Shown one piece after another: positions 1-8,070 of a stretch of 64,000 nucleotides of DNA. Every line of letters starts with the position of its first letter. Position 1 is the first letter of the stretch. This DNA comes from Rhodococcus coprophilus NBRC 100603 (GTDB lineage: Bacteria > Actinomycetota > Actinomycetes > Mycobacteriales > Mycobacteriaceae), in the NCBI RefSeq assembly GCF_001895045.1, contig NZ_BDAM01000010.1, forward strand, positions 1-64,000, read 5' to 3'. The translations under genes were made by a program, and so were the position numbers. The notes under the pieces were generated by a model, which ran no database searches, was not told where the DNA came from, and worked only from the letters and a program-made list of their open reading frames with translations.

Positions 1-1005
1 TGCGCGCAAACGAGGCGCCAAATCCCGCTCGAACAACTCCAAAAACCGCCGCTGATCATGACCCGGCGCATGAAACACCAAATGATTCAACCCCGCATCC
101 ACATACGCCCGCACCGCATCGACCGCCTCATCCGGATCCGACGCCACAATCCACCGCTTCGCCACCTGCTCGATCGGCAACGCATCCGCCGCCGCCTCCA
201 TCTCCACCGGATCATCGATGCTGTGCTTCTGCTCCGGCGTCAACGACAACGGCGCCCAAAACCGCGTGTTCTCCAACGCCCTGCCCGGATCGGTGTCATA
301 CGAAATCTTGATCTCGATCATCTTGTCGATCCCCGCGACATCACGCTCGGCCTTCGCCGCACCCTCCGCCACCGCCGGCAACAACTTCTCCGTATACAAC
401 TCCATCCCCTTACCCGAGGTGCAGATGAACCCATCACCCGCCCGGCCCGCATACCGCGCCACCACCGGACCCCCCGCCGCCACATACACCGGAATCCCAC
501 CCTCGGGCACGTCATAGATCGACGCCCCCTTCGCCGAATAGAACTCCCCCTCGAAATCCACCCGATCCCCACCCCACAGCTCACGCATCAACGCCACCGA
601 CTCCCGCAACCGGGCGAAGCGTTCCTTGAACTCCGGCCACTCCCCCACATAACCGGTCGCGATCTCGTTGAGCGCCTCCCCCGTCCCCACACCCAGAAAC
701 ACCCGCCCCGGATACAGACACCCCATCGTCGCGAACGCCTGCGCGATCACCGCCGGGTTGTACCGAAACGTCGGAGTCAACACACTCGTACCGAGCTGCA
801 ACCGCTGCGTCCGTTCCCCCACCGCCGTCATCCACGCCAGCGAAAACGGGGCATGCCCGCCGTTGTGCCGCCACGGCTGGAAATGATCCGACACCGTCGC
901 CGAATCCATCCCGTGCGCCTCGGCGAGCACCCCGAGTTCGACCAGCTCACGCGGTCCGAACTGCTCCGCCGACGCCTTGTATCCCAACTTCAATTCCTGA
1001 GCCAC
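1..1005 (-). CDS. fgd: F420-dependent glucose-6-phosphate dehydrogenase (3' end cut by window)
   Basis: Oxidises glucose-6-phosphate to 6-phosphogluconolactone with reduction of cofactor F420, the main F420H2 source in mycobacteria and rhodococci. The frame is open for 335 codons to the window edge, close to the family's usual 336, so only the stop is probably missing. The N-terminus [13 protein letters not shown], the stretch [10 protein letters not shown], the [10 protein letters not shown] loop and the C-terminal [15 protein letters not shown] match mycobacterial Fgd1 from memory. The GTG start at 1005-1003 follows GGAGG with 5 nt spacing. Wobble positions favour G over C compared with neighbouring genes, which leaves a long spurious antisense ORF. 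The luciferase-like fold and F420 use are family knowledge. Confidence 0.95.
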   Translation of the reverse strand, partial: MAQELKLGYKASAEQFGPRELVELGVLAEAHGMDSATVSDHFQPWRHNGGHAPFSLAWMTAVGERTQRLQLGTSVLTPTFRYNPAVIAQAFATMGCLYPGRVFLGVGTGEALNEIATGYVGEWPEFKERFARLRESVALMRELWGGDRVDFEGEFYSAKGASIYDVPEGGIPVYVAAGGPVVARYAGRAGDGFICTSGKGMELYTEKLLPAVAEGAAKAERDVAGIDKMIEIKISYDTDPGRALENTRFWAPLSLTPEQKHSIDDPVEMEAAADALPIEQVAKRWIVASDPDEAVDAVRAYVDAGLNHLVFHAPGHDQRRFLELFERDLAPRLRA

Positions 1006-1237
1006 CGATTCCTCCGACCGTCGTAATGCAACTTCCCCGAGTATGCCCCTCCGGTCGGGACCGGCGGCATGCCCCGAAAAGGTCTCGAAAGGAGCAGTGC
1101 TCCAACGGTCATCGGGTTCAAATCGGCTGGACCTGACCCGCATGTCCCCGGCTGGGCCTCGGGGCAGGTGCGCGGAGCTTCGTCGGGCCCGCGCGGACGT
1201 GCCGTACTCGGCGACCATGCCGGAACGAGTCGCAGTG

Positions 1238-1267
1238 TCTAGGCTCCCCCAACATCTAGGCTCCCCC
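1238..1267 (+). promoter_or_regulatory. Duplicated -10-like element before SDR gene; leaderless promoter candidate
   Basis: The 13-mer TCTAGGCTCCCCC occurs twice (1238-1250 and 1255-1267) separated by AACA. In the second copy TAGGCT (1257-1262) sits exactly 6 nt before the ATG at 1269, so transcription would start at or next to the start codon. No Shine-Dalgarno is visible, which fits a leaderless mRNA. The first copy could be a second start site or a by-product of duplication. Confidence 0.55.
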
Positions 1268-1268
1268 C

Positions 1269-2033
1269 ATGAGCAGACCCAGCGTGTTCGTCACCGGCGC
1301 CGCATCCGGAATCGGACGAGCCACCGCACTGCAGTTCGCGCGACACGGCTACCGCGTCGGTGCCTTCGACGTCGACGCGGCAGGATTGCAGAGCCTCGCC
1401 GCTGCGCAGCCCGACATCGTCACGGGCATTCTCGACGTCACCGACGCCGACGCCTGGGCCCGTGCACTCTCGGAGTTCTGCCCGGACGGACAGCTCGACA
1501 TCCTCGTCAACAACGCCGGCATCCTGTCGTCCGGTCCGTTCGAGGACACCCCACCCGAGCGACACCGCCGGATCATCGACGTCAACGTCACGGGCACCGT
1601 CCTGGGCTGCCACAGTGCCTTCGAATATCTGCGCCGCACCCCGGGCGCGCAGGTGGTCAACCTCTGTTCGGCGTCGGCGATCTACGGGCAACCCGACCTC
1701 GCCACCTACAGCGCTTCCAAATTCGCGGTACGCGGTCTGACGGAGGCTCTTGAACTCGAATGGAGCCCGCACGATATCCGGGTGTTCGCGTTGTGGCCGT
1801 TGTTCGTCGACACCGCGATGACGGAGGAGATGAGCGTCGGTGCCGTCCGCACGCTGGGCATCCACTTGACTCCCGACGATGTCGCCGAGGCACTCTACGA
1901 CGCGACCCGCGGGCGTGCCTGGGGCCGGGTGCACCGCGCGGTGGGATGGCAGGCACGACTGCTCGCGGCAGTCGCGCAGGGCTCACCGGCGAGGTTCAAT
2001 CGACTGGCCAACAAGTGGGTGACACGCCGCTGA
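1269..2033 (+). CDS. Short-chain dehydrogenase/reductase
   Basis: Classical SDR of 254 residues with a Rossmann fold. The cofactor motif TGAASGIG lies at residues 9-16, the NNAG motif at 81-84, a catalytic Ser near 134-136 and the YSASK pair Tyr147/Lys151. Asp35 after the second beta strand suggests NAD(H) preference, an inference from family rules. The substrate cannot be read from sequence. The gene stands alone: upstream is divergent fgd and downstream is an unrelated membrane protein. The ATG start is supported by a TAGGCT -10 box 6 nt upstream. Confidence 0.85.
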   Translation: MSRPSVFVTGAASGIGRATALQFARHGYRVGAFDVDAAGLQSLAAAQPDIVTGILDVTDADAWARALSEFCPDGQLDILVNNAGILSSGPFEDTPPERHRRIIDVNVTGTVLGCHSAFEYLRRTPGAQVVNLCSASAIYGQPDLATYSASKFAVRGLTEALELEWSPHDIRVFALWPLFVDTAMTEEMSVGAVRTLGIHLTPDDVAEALYDATRGRAWGRVHRAVGWQARLLAAVAQGSPARFNRLANKWVTRR

Positions 2034-2225
2034 CCGCCGGTCCATACCGGGACCGGCACACGGTGCTGCTTCGGACGTCGCTGCGGGGAGAGGAAGAATC
2101 GGACATACGTCGACCTCGCCGAACTGTCAGCCGCCGGATCACGTTGCGCACCTGCCGGAACAACTTGTTTCGAGGACCCGCAGAACTTCGAAATCGACGG
2201 CGTAGAAGTGGTTGATCCTGCGACG

Positions 2226-2885
2226 ATGGAGCGCGTGGGCAGCGTCGAACGAGTAACAACCAGCGAAGCCGGACCGAGCCGCGAGCGTCCGGGCGCACCC
2301 TGGTGGGCCGTGGTCTCGGCCGCGCTCGCTCCCGTTTCGTTGACCGCGGGGTGGGTGATCGCGGGCGCGGTACAACCACCGGAATACAGCGCTGTGCGGC
2401 AGAGCCTGAGCGTGCTCGCCAGCCACGGCGGTGCCGAGCGCTGGATCATGACGACGTCGCTGTTCGTGCTCGGTGCCTGCCACGTCGTCACGGCCCTGGG
2501 CCTGACATCTTTGCGACCTGCCGCGCGTCTCGTTCTCGGCGGCGCGGGAGTGTCGGGAATCGCGCTCGCAGCACTTCCCCAACCGGCCGGGGGATCCGCG
2601 TCGGAACATGTCGCATCCGTCGTCATCGGCTCGGTGTTGATCGCGGTCTGGCCCGCGTTCGTCGGCTCGTCCGGCCGCTCGCAGTCGTTCGTTCTCAGCG
2701 TCCGCGGGTCGGCAGCCGCCACCACGGTATTCGTTGCGCTGACTGTGGCATTCCTGATCTCCGCTCAGGGTGGGAACTACTTCGGGCTCGTGGAGCGGGT
2801 AGGGATCACACCCGAAACGGTGTGGCCCCTCGTCGTCGTTCTGGCCTTGCGGCGCAGTGCACGCCGGGAGGTAAGCGTGTCGTAG
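2226..2885 (+). CDS. DUF998 family membrane protein
   Basis: Integral membrane protein of about 219 residues with several hydrophobic segments spread over its length, and a basic C-terminal tail. The pattern, including a first helix followed by a conserved Ser-rich QSLSVLASHG stretch, is that of the DUF998 family, whose function is unknown. An in-frame GTG at 2208 would add six residues; neither start has a clear ribosome site, so the ATG at 2226 is a preference only. A TTGTTT at 2165-2170 could be a -35 element. It is followed by an independently promoted TSUP transporter. Confidence 0.7.
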   Translation: MERVGSVERVTTSEAGPSRERPGAPWWAVVSAALAPVSLTAGWVIAGAVQPPEYSAVRQSLSVLASHGGAERWIMTTSLFVLGACHVVTALGLTSLRPAARLVLGGAGVSGIALAALPQPAGGSASEHVASVVIGSVLIAVWPAFVGSSGRSQSFVLSVRGSAAATTVFVALTVAFLISAQGGNYFGLVERVGITPETVWPLVVVLALRRSARREVSVS

Positions 2886-2917
2886 AACGCGCCGCCTCGA
2901 ACCCGTCAGCCCGTCCG

Positions 2918-2923
2918 TAGACT
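2918..2923 (+). promoter_or_regulatory. -10 box of leaderless TSUP gene
   Basis: TAGACT ends 7 nt before the GTG at 2931. No ribosome site lies between, so the transcript is probably leaderless. Confidence 0.55.
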
Positions 2924-2930
2924 CCGAGCA

Positions 2931-3704
2931 GTGACACCGCTGGAGTTGTTTCTCGTCGCCCTTGCCGGGCTCGGCGCCGGCGCCATCAACTCCCTCGTCG
3001 GCTCCGGAACCCTCATCACCTTCCCGACCCTCGTCGCGTTCGGTGTCCCACCGGTCACCGCGACCATGTCGAACGCGATCGGACTCGTCGCGGGTGGCGT
3101 TTCCGGAACATGGGGATATCGCCGCGAGTTGCGCGGCCAGTGGCCGACGTTGCGGTGGCAGATTCCCGCTTCGATCTCCGGTGCGCTGATCGGGTCGTGG
3201 CTGCTGCTCCACTTGCCGGAGACGGTCTTCGAAACCGTCGTGCCGGTGCTGTTGATCCTCGCGCTCGTTCTCGTCGTGCTCCAACCGCAGATCCAGAAGT
3301 GGGTGCTGCGGCGCACCGACGGTGACCCGGACGGGCGGATCGGCCCGGTGCGGATGATTCTGCTGGTGGTCGGCACTTTCGCTGTCGGCATCTACGGCGG
3401 ATATTTCACCGCCGCGCAGGGGATTCTGCTGATGGGTTTGTTCGGGGCGCTGCTCACCGAACACATCCAGCGTCAGAACGCCGCGAAGAATCTGCTCTCG
3501 TTGCTCGTCAACATCGTCGCGGCCACCGCATACATTCTCGTGGCGTTCGACCGCATCGATTGGACGGTGGTCGTGTTGATCGCCGTGGGATCGCTGATCG
3601 GCGGATATCTCGGTGCCCGCTTCGGCCGGCGTATGTCCCCGACGGTGTTGCGTGCGGTCATCGTGACCGTCGGGCTCATCGGTCTGTACCGGTTGCTCGC
3701 CTGA
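2931..3704 (+). CDS. TauE/SafE (TSUP) family membrane transporter
   Basis: Multi-pass protein of 257 residues of the 4-toluene sulfonate uptake permease superfamily, which moves sulfite, sulfoacetate or other organosulfur anions across the inner membrane. Two internally similar halves are visible: a Gly-rich LAGLGAGAINSLVGSG segment near residue 10 and a second YGGYFTAAQGILLMG segment near residue 155, the duplicated signature of the family. About eight hydrophobic segments are present. The GTG start is 7 nt after a TAGACT box. The gene converges on the cobU-fusion operon and is not part of it. Substrate is unknown. Confidence 0.8.
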   Translation: MTPLELFLVALAGLGAGAINSLVGSGTLITFPTLVAFGVPPVTATMSNAIGLVAGGVSGTWGYRRELRGQWPTLRWQIPASISGALIGSWLLLHLPETVFETVVPVLLILALVLVVLQPQIQKWVLRRTDGDPDGRIGPVRMILLVVGTFAVGIYGGYFTAAQGILLMGLFGALLTEHIQRQNAAKNLLSLLVNIVAATAYILVAFDRIDWTVVVLIAVGSLIGGYLGARFGRRMSPTVLRAVIVTVGLIGLYRLLA

Positions 3705-3755
3705 TCGGCCTTGCGCGTCAACGCGTCACGCCCGATCCCGCTCCGCGCAGGTTCG

Positions 3756-5093
3756 TCACCGCAACGTCAGCGGGATCCCCGCGACGACGAGCGTGACCGT
3801 CTCCGACACCGCAGCCACGGAGGCATTGAGACGCCCGAGGGTGTCACGGAACAGGCGGCCCGATGCACTGCCCGGGACCACACCACTGCCCACCTCGTTG
3901 CTCACCGCGACGACCGGAACCGGGCACCGCTGCCACGCGTCGAGGAGTTCGGTGATGTCGGCGTCGACTGCGCCCATGTCGCCGCCGTTCCACACGTCGT
4001 GCAGATCCATGCGCGCGGTGAGCCAGGTGCCGAGACAGTCGATCAGCAGGGGATCGGTCGCCGCGCGCAGAACGGCACTCACATCCGAAGTCTCCACCGT
4101 GGACCACGATTCGGGCCGCCGCTCGCGGTGCAGCGCGACCCGCTGCGCCCACTCGGCGTCCCCGGCACGGGTCCCACCGGTCGCGACGTAGGTGACAGCG
4201 CGGTACGACGCGAGCAGTTCTTCGGCGTGCCGTGACTTACCCGAGCGCACACCTCCGAGAACCAGCGTCCGGTGCGCCTGCTCGGCCTTGTCCCCCACAC
4301 GCACCACCTCTCCGTCGGTCCCGGGCCGGGCCCCGCACTCTCGCAGTCGCTCCCGCAACCGGGTGATCGGCGGGTTGTGGTGGCCGAGGTGCACCGCGAC
4401 CACCTCCGTCGTCTCGGTAGCGGCACCGCACCCGCGCAGCGCGGAGACGGTGTCGAAGAATTCCGGCAGCCCGTGGTGCCCCGAGCCCAGATCGGAACGA
4501 TCGCCGAAGGTCTCTTCGAGGAACACCGCGTCGAACCGCGCGTCGCGAACGGCGTCGAACCACTCGGGCGGAAGCGGGCCGGTGTCGCACGCCCACAGGA
4601 TCCGGGACCCGTCAGGACCGGTCAGGTCGTAGAGCACCGCGTCGCCCTCGCGGAACACCTGGTGCCGTGCGGGTAGAACACGCACCGCATAGCCGCCGAC
4701 GGTGAGCGTGTCGCCCGCCTGGACCGGCACGAACCGAACCGGATCGTCCGGGCCTGCCCACGGCCGGCACGCGTCGAGCGCATCCGCCGGACCCACCACC
4801 TCGACGACGTGCCCCACGTCGACCCAGGAGCGGAACAACAGTGCCTGCGCTCCGAGGTGGTCGGTGTGGGCGTGGGTGAGCAGGATGTGGCGCACGTCCG
4901 CGAGCGTCCGGCCGAAACGCACCGCGGCGCGCGGGGCTTCGGGGCCGCAGTCGAGCATGAGCACGTCGTCGATCAGCGCGGCGGTCTGCCCGCGGATGTC
5001 GCCTCGACGCGCGGCATCCTGACAGGACGCGCACCCACAGAAGGGGTTGGGCCAGCCGTCCGCCGCACCGGTGCCCAGCAGCATTACGTCCAT
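3756..5093 (-). CDS. cobU: PhnP-type metallo-beta-lactamase fused to CobU (AdoCbi kinase/AdoCbi-P guanylyltransferase)
   Basis: Two-domain protein of 445 residues. Residues 1-260 are a PhnP-like metallo-beta-lactamase domain: structural cysteines CGCASC at 19-24, metal ligands THAHTDH at 73-79, later Asp in WACDTG and a final HLGHHN. Residues 275-445 are CobU: P-loop GGVRSGKS near 280, an RRPESWSTVE segment, LIDCLGTWLT and SNEVGSGVVP. CobU phosphorylates adenosylcobinamide and transfers GMP to it, the entry of salvaged cobinamide into cobalamin. The ATG at 5093 overlaps the btuD stop (TGATG); an in-frame ATG 15 nt upstream is less likely. As last gene of a B12-riboswitch operon, the hydrolase half probably also acts in corrinoid salvage, which is inference. 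Confidence 0.88.
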   Translation of the reverse strand: MDVMLLGTGAADGWPNPFCGCASCQDAARRGDIRGQTAALIDDVLMLDCGPEAPRAAVRFGRTLADVRHILLTHAHTDHLGAQALLFRSWVDVGHVVEVVGPADALDACRPWAGPDDPVRFVPVQAGDTLTVGGYAVRVLPARHQVFREGDAVLYDLTGPDGSRILWACDTGPLPPEWFDAVRDARFDAVFLEETFGDRSDLGSGHHGLPEFFDTVSALRGCGAATETTEVVAVHLGHHNPPITRLRERLRECGARPGTDGEVVRVGDKAEQAHRTLVLGGVRSGKSRHAEELLASYRAVTYVATGGTRAGDAEWAQRVALHRERRPESWSTVETSDVSAVLRAATDPLLIDCLGTWLTARMDLHDVWNGGDMGAVDADITELLDAWQRCPVPVVAVSNEVGSGVVPGSASGRLFRDTLGRLNASVAAVSETVTLVVAGIPLTLR

Positions 5094-5902
5094 CACGGCG
5101 CCTTCCACGGGTCGCGAAGCGGGAGCACGGCACGCCCGGCGGGCCGGTCGAGGATCTCGACCCGCGCCCCGTAGACCTGCGCAATCCGGTCGACCGTGAG
5201 CACCGCGGCCGGCGTTCCGTCCGCGACGACCCGCCCGCGGTCCAGGAGCACCAACCGGTCACCGTACTGCGCCGCCGACGTCAGGTCGTGCATCGCGGCG
5301 ATCACGGTCAGATCGCTCTCGGTACGCATCGAGTCCACGAGTTCGAGTACCTGCTGCTGATGACCGATGTCGAGTGCGCTGGTGGGTTCGTCGAGCAGCA
5401 GGACCCGTGGCTCCTGCGCCAGCGCGCGCGCGAGCACCACCCGTTGCAACTCGCCGCCCGACAGTTCCGTCGCGAACCTGCGTGTGAGCGGCCCGAGTTC
5501 GAGGCGCTCGACGACACGGTTCACGATCGTGAGATCGCGTTCCGTTTCCGATCCGAACCGCGCGATGTGTGGTGTGCGGCCCAGCCGGACGAGTTCCTCG
5601 ACGGTGACGCCCTCGGGCACGACGGGGCGCTGGGGCATCAGCGCGACCGTGCGAGCGGTCACCCGCCGCGCGGCCCTGCCCGGGCTCACGGATGCGATTC
5701 GGACTTCTCCGCTCGACGGCACGAGTCCGGCGAGAACGTGCAACAGAGTGGTCTTGCCGGATCCGTTGGGTCCGACGAGCGAGACCCACGCGCCGGGCGG
5801 CACCACGAGATCGACGTCGTGGAGCACCTGGACGCCGCCGCGGGTGGCCCCGACGTGCCGGCACGTCACGGCGGGCGACGGGCCGGAACCTTCACCGGAC
5901 AT
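5093..5902 (-). CDS. btuD: Corrinoid ABC transporter ATP-binding protein
   Basis: ATPase of about 269 residues energising the BtuCDF-type importer. Walker A GPNGSGKTT is at 44-52, the signature ELSGGELQR near residue 150, Walker B VLLLDEPTSALD follows and the switch HDLTSA comes after that. The closest families are FecE/BtuD, matching the permease type next door. The ATG at 5902 overlaps the btuC stop (TGATG), and its own stop overlaps the start of the MBL-CobU gene in the same way, so the four genes are translationally coupled. Substrate assignment rests on the upstream cobalamin riboswitch and the cobU partner. Confidence 0.88.
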   Translation of the reverse strand: MSGEGSGPSPAVTCRHVGATRGGVQVLHDVDLVVPPGAWVSLVGPNGSGKTTLLHVLAGLVPSSGEVRIASVSPGRAARRVTARTVALMPQRPVVPEGVTVEELVRLGRTPHIARFGSETERDLTIVNRVVERLELGPLTRRFATELSGGELQRVVLARALAQEPRVLLLDEPTSALDIGHQQQVLELVDSMRTESDLTVIAAMHDLTSAAQYGDRLVLLDRGRVVADGTPAAVLTVDRIAQVYGARVEILDRPAGRAVLPLRDPWKAP

Positions 5903-6927
5903 CAGGCACCTCGGCTTCGTCGGAGCACAAAAAGGAAGAAGGGCGCGCCGATTGCTGCGGTGACCACGCCGATGGGCAGTTCCGACGGTGACATCACGGT
6001 GCGGGCAACCACATCGGAGAGCACGAGGAACGTCGCGCCGACCATGAGCGAGAGCGGCAGCAACATGCGGTGCCCCGGCCCGACGAGCAACCTGACCGCG
6101 TGTGGCACCACGATGCCGACGAAGCCGATCAGTCCGCTCGCCGAGACCACGGCCGCCGTGCCGAGGGTGGCGACGCAGACGAGGAACAAGCGCACGCGCG
6201 CAGGGTTGATTCCCAGGCTCGCCGCTTCGACGTCGCCGACGGCCATCACGTCGAGGGTGCGGCGATGCAAGGCGATGATCGCGACGGTGACCACGACGTA
6301 CGGGAGGACCACCCTGACGTCGGTCCAACCGTCGGTGGACAGTCGGCCGAGCATCCAGGAGTACACCTGGCGCAAGGTGTCGTCGTGCAACTGCATGAAG
6401 AACGTCTGGATGGCGTTCGCGAACGCCGCCACGGCCACACCAGCGAGGATGATGACGACTTCGGAACGCACCCCGCCGACCGAGCGCCCGAGCGCGTAGG
6501 TCGCGCCGACGGCGAGCAGGCCGCCGGCGAACGCGGCGACAGGCACCCCGGCAAAGCCGGCGGCGCCTCCCACGACGATCGCGAGCGTCGCACCGAGTCC
6601 GGCCCCGCTCGACACACCGAGCAGGTAGGGGTCGGCCAGCGGGTTCCGGAAGACGCCCTGGTAGGCCGCTCCCGCGACCGCGAGCATCGCTCCGACGAGT
6701 ACTCCCAGCACGACGCGCGGCATGCGGATGTTCCACAGGATCGCTTGCTGACGCGTCGAGAGACCGGACTCGACGTCGACGAGCGGCAGCCGGTCCACGA
6801 TGTCGAGGAGCACGCCGCGCGGTGTGAGCCCGGCCGGGCCGACGAGGATGCTCACCAGCATCGCCGCAAGGAGGAGGATCGCCGCACCGCCCAGCACGAC
6901 GGCGCGGCGACGCGGCGTCGCGATCAA
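5902..6927 (-). CDS. btuC: Corrinoid ABC transporter permease
   Basis: FecCD/BtuC-type permease of about 341 residues with roughly ten membrane helices. Typical segments are LRNPLADPYLLGVSSGAGLGA near residue 95 and SGLIGFVGIVVPHAVR near residue 255, the latter next to the coupling loop that contacts BtuD. The reading frame has no ATG at its front; a TTG at 6927-6925 overlaps the btuF stop as TTGA and gives a normal N-terminus, so it is taken as the start. It forms the membrane channel of the B12-type importer. Confidence 0.85.
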   Translation of the reverse strand: MIATPRRRAVVLGGAAILLLAAMLVSILVGPAGLTPRGVLLDIVDRLPLVDVESGLSTRQQAILWNIRMPRVVLGVLVGAMLAVAGAAYQGVFRNPLADPYLLGVSSGAGLGATLAIVVGGAAGFAGVPVAAFAGGLLAVGATYALGRSVGGVRSEVVIILAGVAVAAFANAIQTFFMQLHDDTLRQVYSWMLGRLSTDGWTDVRVVLPYVVVTVAIIALHRRTLDVMAVGDVEAASLGINPARVRLFLVCVATLGTAAVVSASGLIGFVGIVVPHAVRLLVGPGHRMLLPLSLMVGATFLVLSDVVARTVMSPSELPIGVVTAAIGAPFFLFVLRRSRGA

Positions 6928-7805
6928 GGTGCGGTCTGGGCCGCGGGAATCCCGGTGACGATCCTGGCGACTTCGCGCATCAGATCCACCACGCGCGGTC
7001 CCCACCGACTGGCGATGTCCTCGTCGAGGACGTAGACATGCCCGTCGCGGACCGCGGTGAGTTCGTTCCACCCCGCCCGCTGCGCCACGTTCTCGGGGGT
7101 GACACCGCAGCACTGTCCGTCCGCGAGGAAGACGACGTCCGGGTTCTCTTCGAGGATGAACTCGGACGACAGCTGCGGATACCCGATCTCTCCGGTCGCG
7201 ATCGACGTGAGCCCCAGCATCGAGAAGATCTCGCCGATGTAGGTGTCGTCGGTGACGGAGTAGTAGGTGTTGTCGAGTTCGTGGTAATACCGAAGCGGCA
7301 CTTCGTGTTCGGGCAGACCGGCGAGGATCTCGTCGACCTCGGTTCGCATCTGCGCGACCAGTTCGGCGGCGTCTGAGACATGTCCGGTGGCAGCACCGAC
7401 CTGCTCGATCTGCGCGTACGTGTCGTCGAGGGTCGTTGCCGCGGGGAGGATCAGGGTTTCCACGCCGGCCTGTTCGAGTCCGGCGACGAGATCCGCGGTG
7501 TCGGCGTTGGCGACCACCAGGTCGGGTTCGTACCCGAGGATCGCTTCGACGTTGGGGGTGTATCCGGACAACTCGGTGACCGGTACGCCTGCCGGGTAGT
7601 CGGATTGGTCGTCGACGGCGATCACCTGATCGCCGGCACCGACTGCGTACAGCAATTCGGTGCTCACCGGGCTGAGCGACACGATGGCACTGGGCGTGTC
7701 GGTTGCAGCAGTATCGGGGGCGTCGTCGACGGCGCCACACGCCGTCGCCAGCACAGCACAGGCGGTGATTGCGGCCGCCAGCAACCGCGGGGAATCGAGG
7801 GGCAC
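6924..7805 (-). CDS. btuF: Corrinoid-binding lipoprotein of ABC transporter
   Basis: Extracytoplasmic binding protein of about 293 residues of the BtuF/FecB helical-backbone class. A signal peptide ends in the lipobox LATAC near residue 23, so it is a lipoprotein. The binding fold shows IVSLSPVSTELLYAVGAGDQ near residue 41 and a DGQCCG pair. Two starts are possible: the ATG at 7811 sits directly on GGAGG with no spacing, while the GTG at 7805 is 6 nt from it, so GTG is preferred. First gene of btuF-btuC-btuD-cobU, under a cobalamin riboswitch. Confidence 0.88.
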   Translation of the reverse strand: MPLDSPRLLAAAITACAVLATACGAVDDAPDTAATDTPSAIVSLSPVSTELLYAVGAGDQVIAVDDQSDYPAGVPVTELSGYTPNVEAILGYEPDLVVANADTADLVAGLEQAGVETLILPAATTLDDTYAQIEQVGAATGHVSDAAELVAQMRTEVDEILAGLPEHEVPLRYYHELDNTYYSVTDDTYIGEIFSMLGLTSIATGEIGYPQLSSEFILEENPDVVFLADGQCCGVTPENVAQRAGWNELTAVRDGHVYVLDEDIASRWGPRVVDLMREVARIVTGIPAAQTAP

Positions 7806-7810
7806 AGCCA

Positions 7811-7829
7811 TCCTCCGTAGCTCGGAGGA
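7811..7829 (-). promoter_or_regulatory. Ribosome-site-sequestering hairpin before btuF
   Basis: On the minus strand TCCTCCG and CGGAGGA form a 7-bp stem around the loop AGCTA. The 3' arm contains the GGAGG ribosome site of btuF. The cobalamin riboswitch just upstream could shift this hairpin and so control translation. Shown by sequence complementarity; the mechanism is inferred. Confidence 0.6.
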
Positions 7830-7907
7830 CGAAAACAGTACGGCTGCAACATCGGGAGTTGCGGCACGTGACCGTCCTTCGTCCGAGGATCAGTACGTGC
7901 CCGCGGC

Positions 7908-8022
7908 GCCGGCTGACCTGGCTTCCCCGGTGGAGTGCCGGGGTTCACAGTTGCGGGGACAGCGCCGGATTCTCACCGGCTTCACCGTAACGCTGCGGGT
8001 GCCCTGCCCTACTGGCAGAGCA
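7908..8022 (-). ncRNA. Cobalamin riboswitch (btuF operon)
   Basis: The minus strand reads AAGCCGGTGAGAATCCGGC, then CTGTCCCCGCAACTGT, a paired GC-rich arm and GAAGCCAGGTC, which is the conserved core and 3' end of the cobalamin (AdoCbl) riboswitch. A P2-like hairpin (GGGTGC to GCACCC) lies at the 5' side. It ends about 100 nt before btuF and presumably lowers importer expression when cobalamin is bound. Confidence 0.92.
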
Positions 8023-8027
8023 CCCGC

Positions 8028-8033
8028 AGCGTA
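8028..8033 (-). promoter_or_regulatory. -10 box of btuF operon
   Basis: TACGCT on the minus strand lies just upstream of the riboswitch 5' hairpin, between the metZ stop and the aptamer, so the start site would be near 8021. No convincing -35 hexamer was seen. Confidence 0.45.
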
Positions 8034-8070
8034 TCCCACAGTCTTTCCGGCTCGGAAGAGTGCTACCCGA

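Noticed and set aside
58-1026. 322-codon plus-strand ORF
   Set aside because: Antisense shadow of fgd; Arg/His/Pro-rich, no domain, created by G-ending codons on the other strand.
1114-1124. GGGTTCAAATC, tRNA-like
   Set aside because: No stem pairing on either side and no cloverleaf.
6070-7035. Long plus-strand ORF opposite btuC
   Set aside because: Asp/Arg/His-rich antisense frame; the minus-strand permease has clear family motifs.
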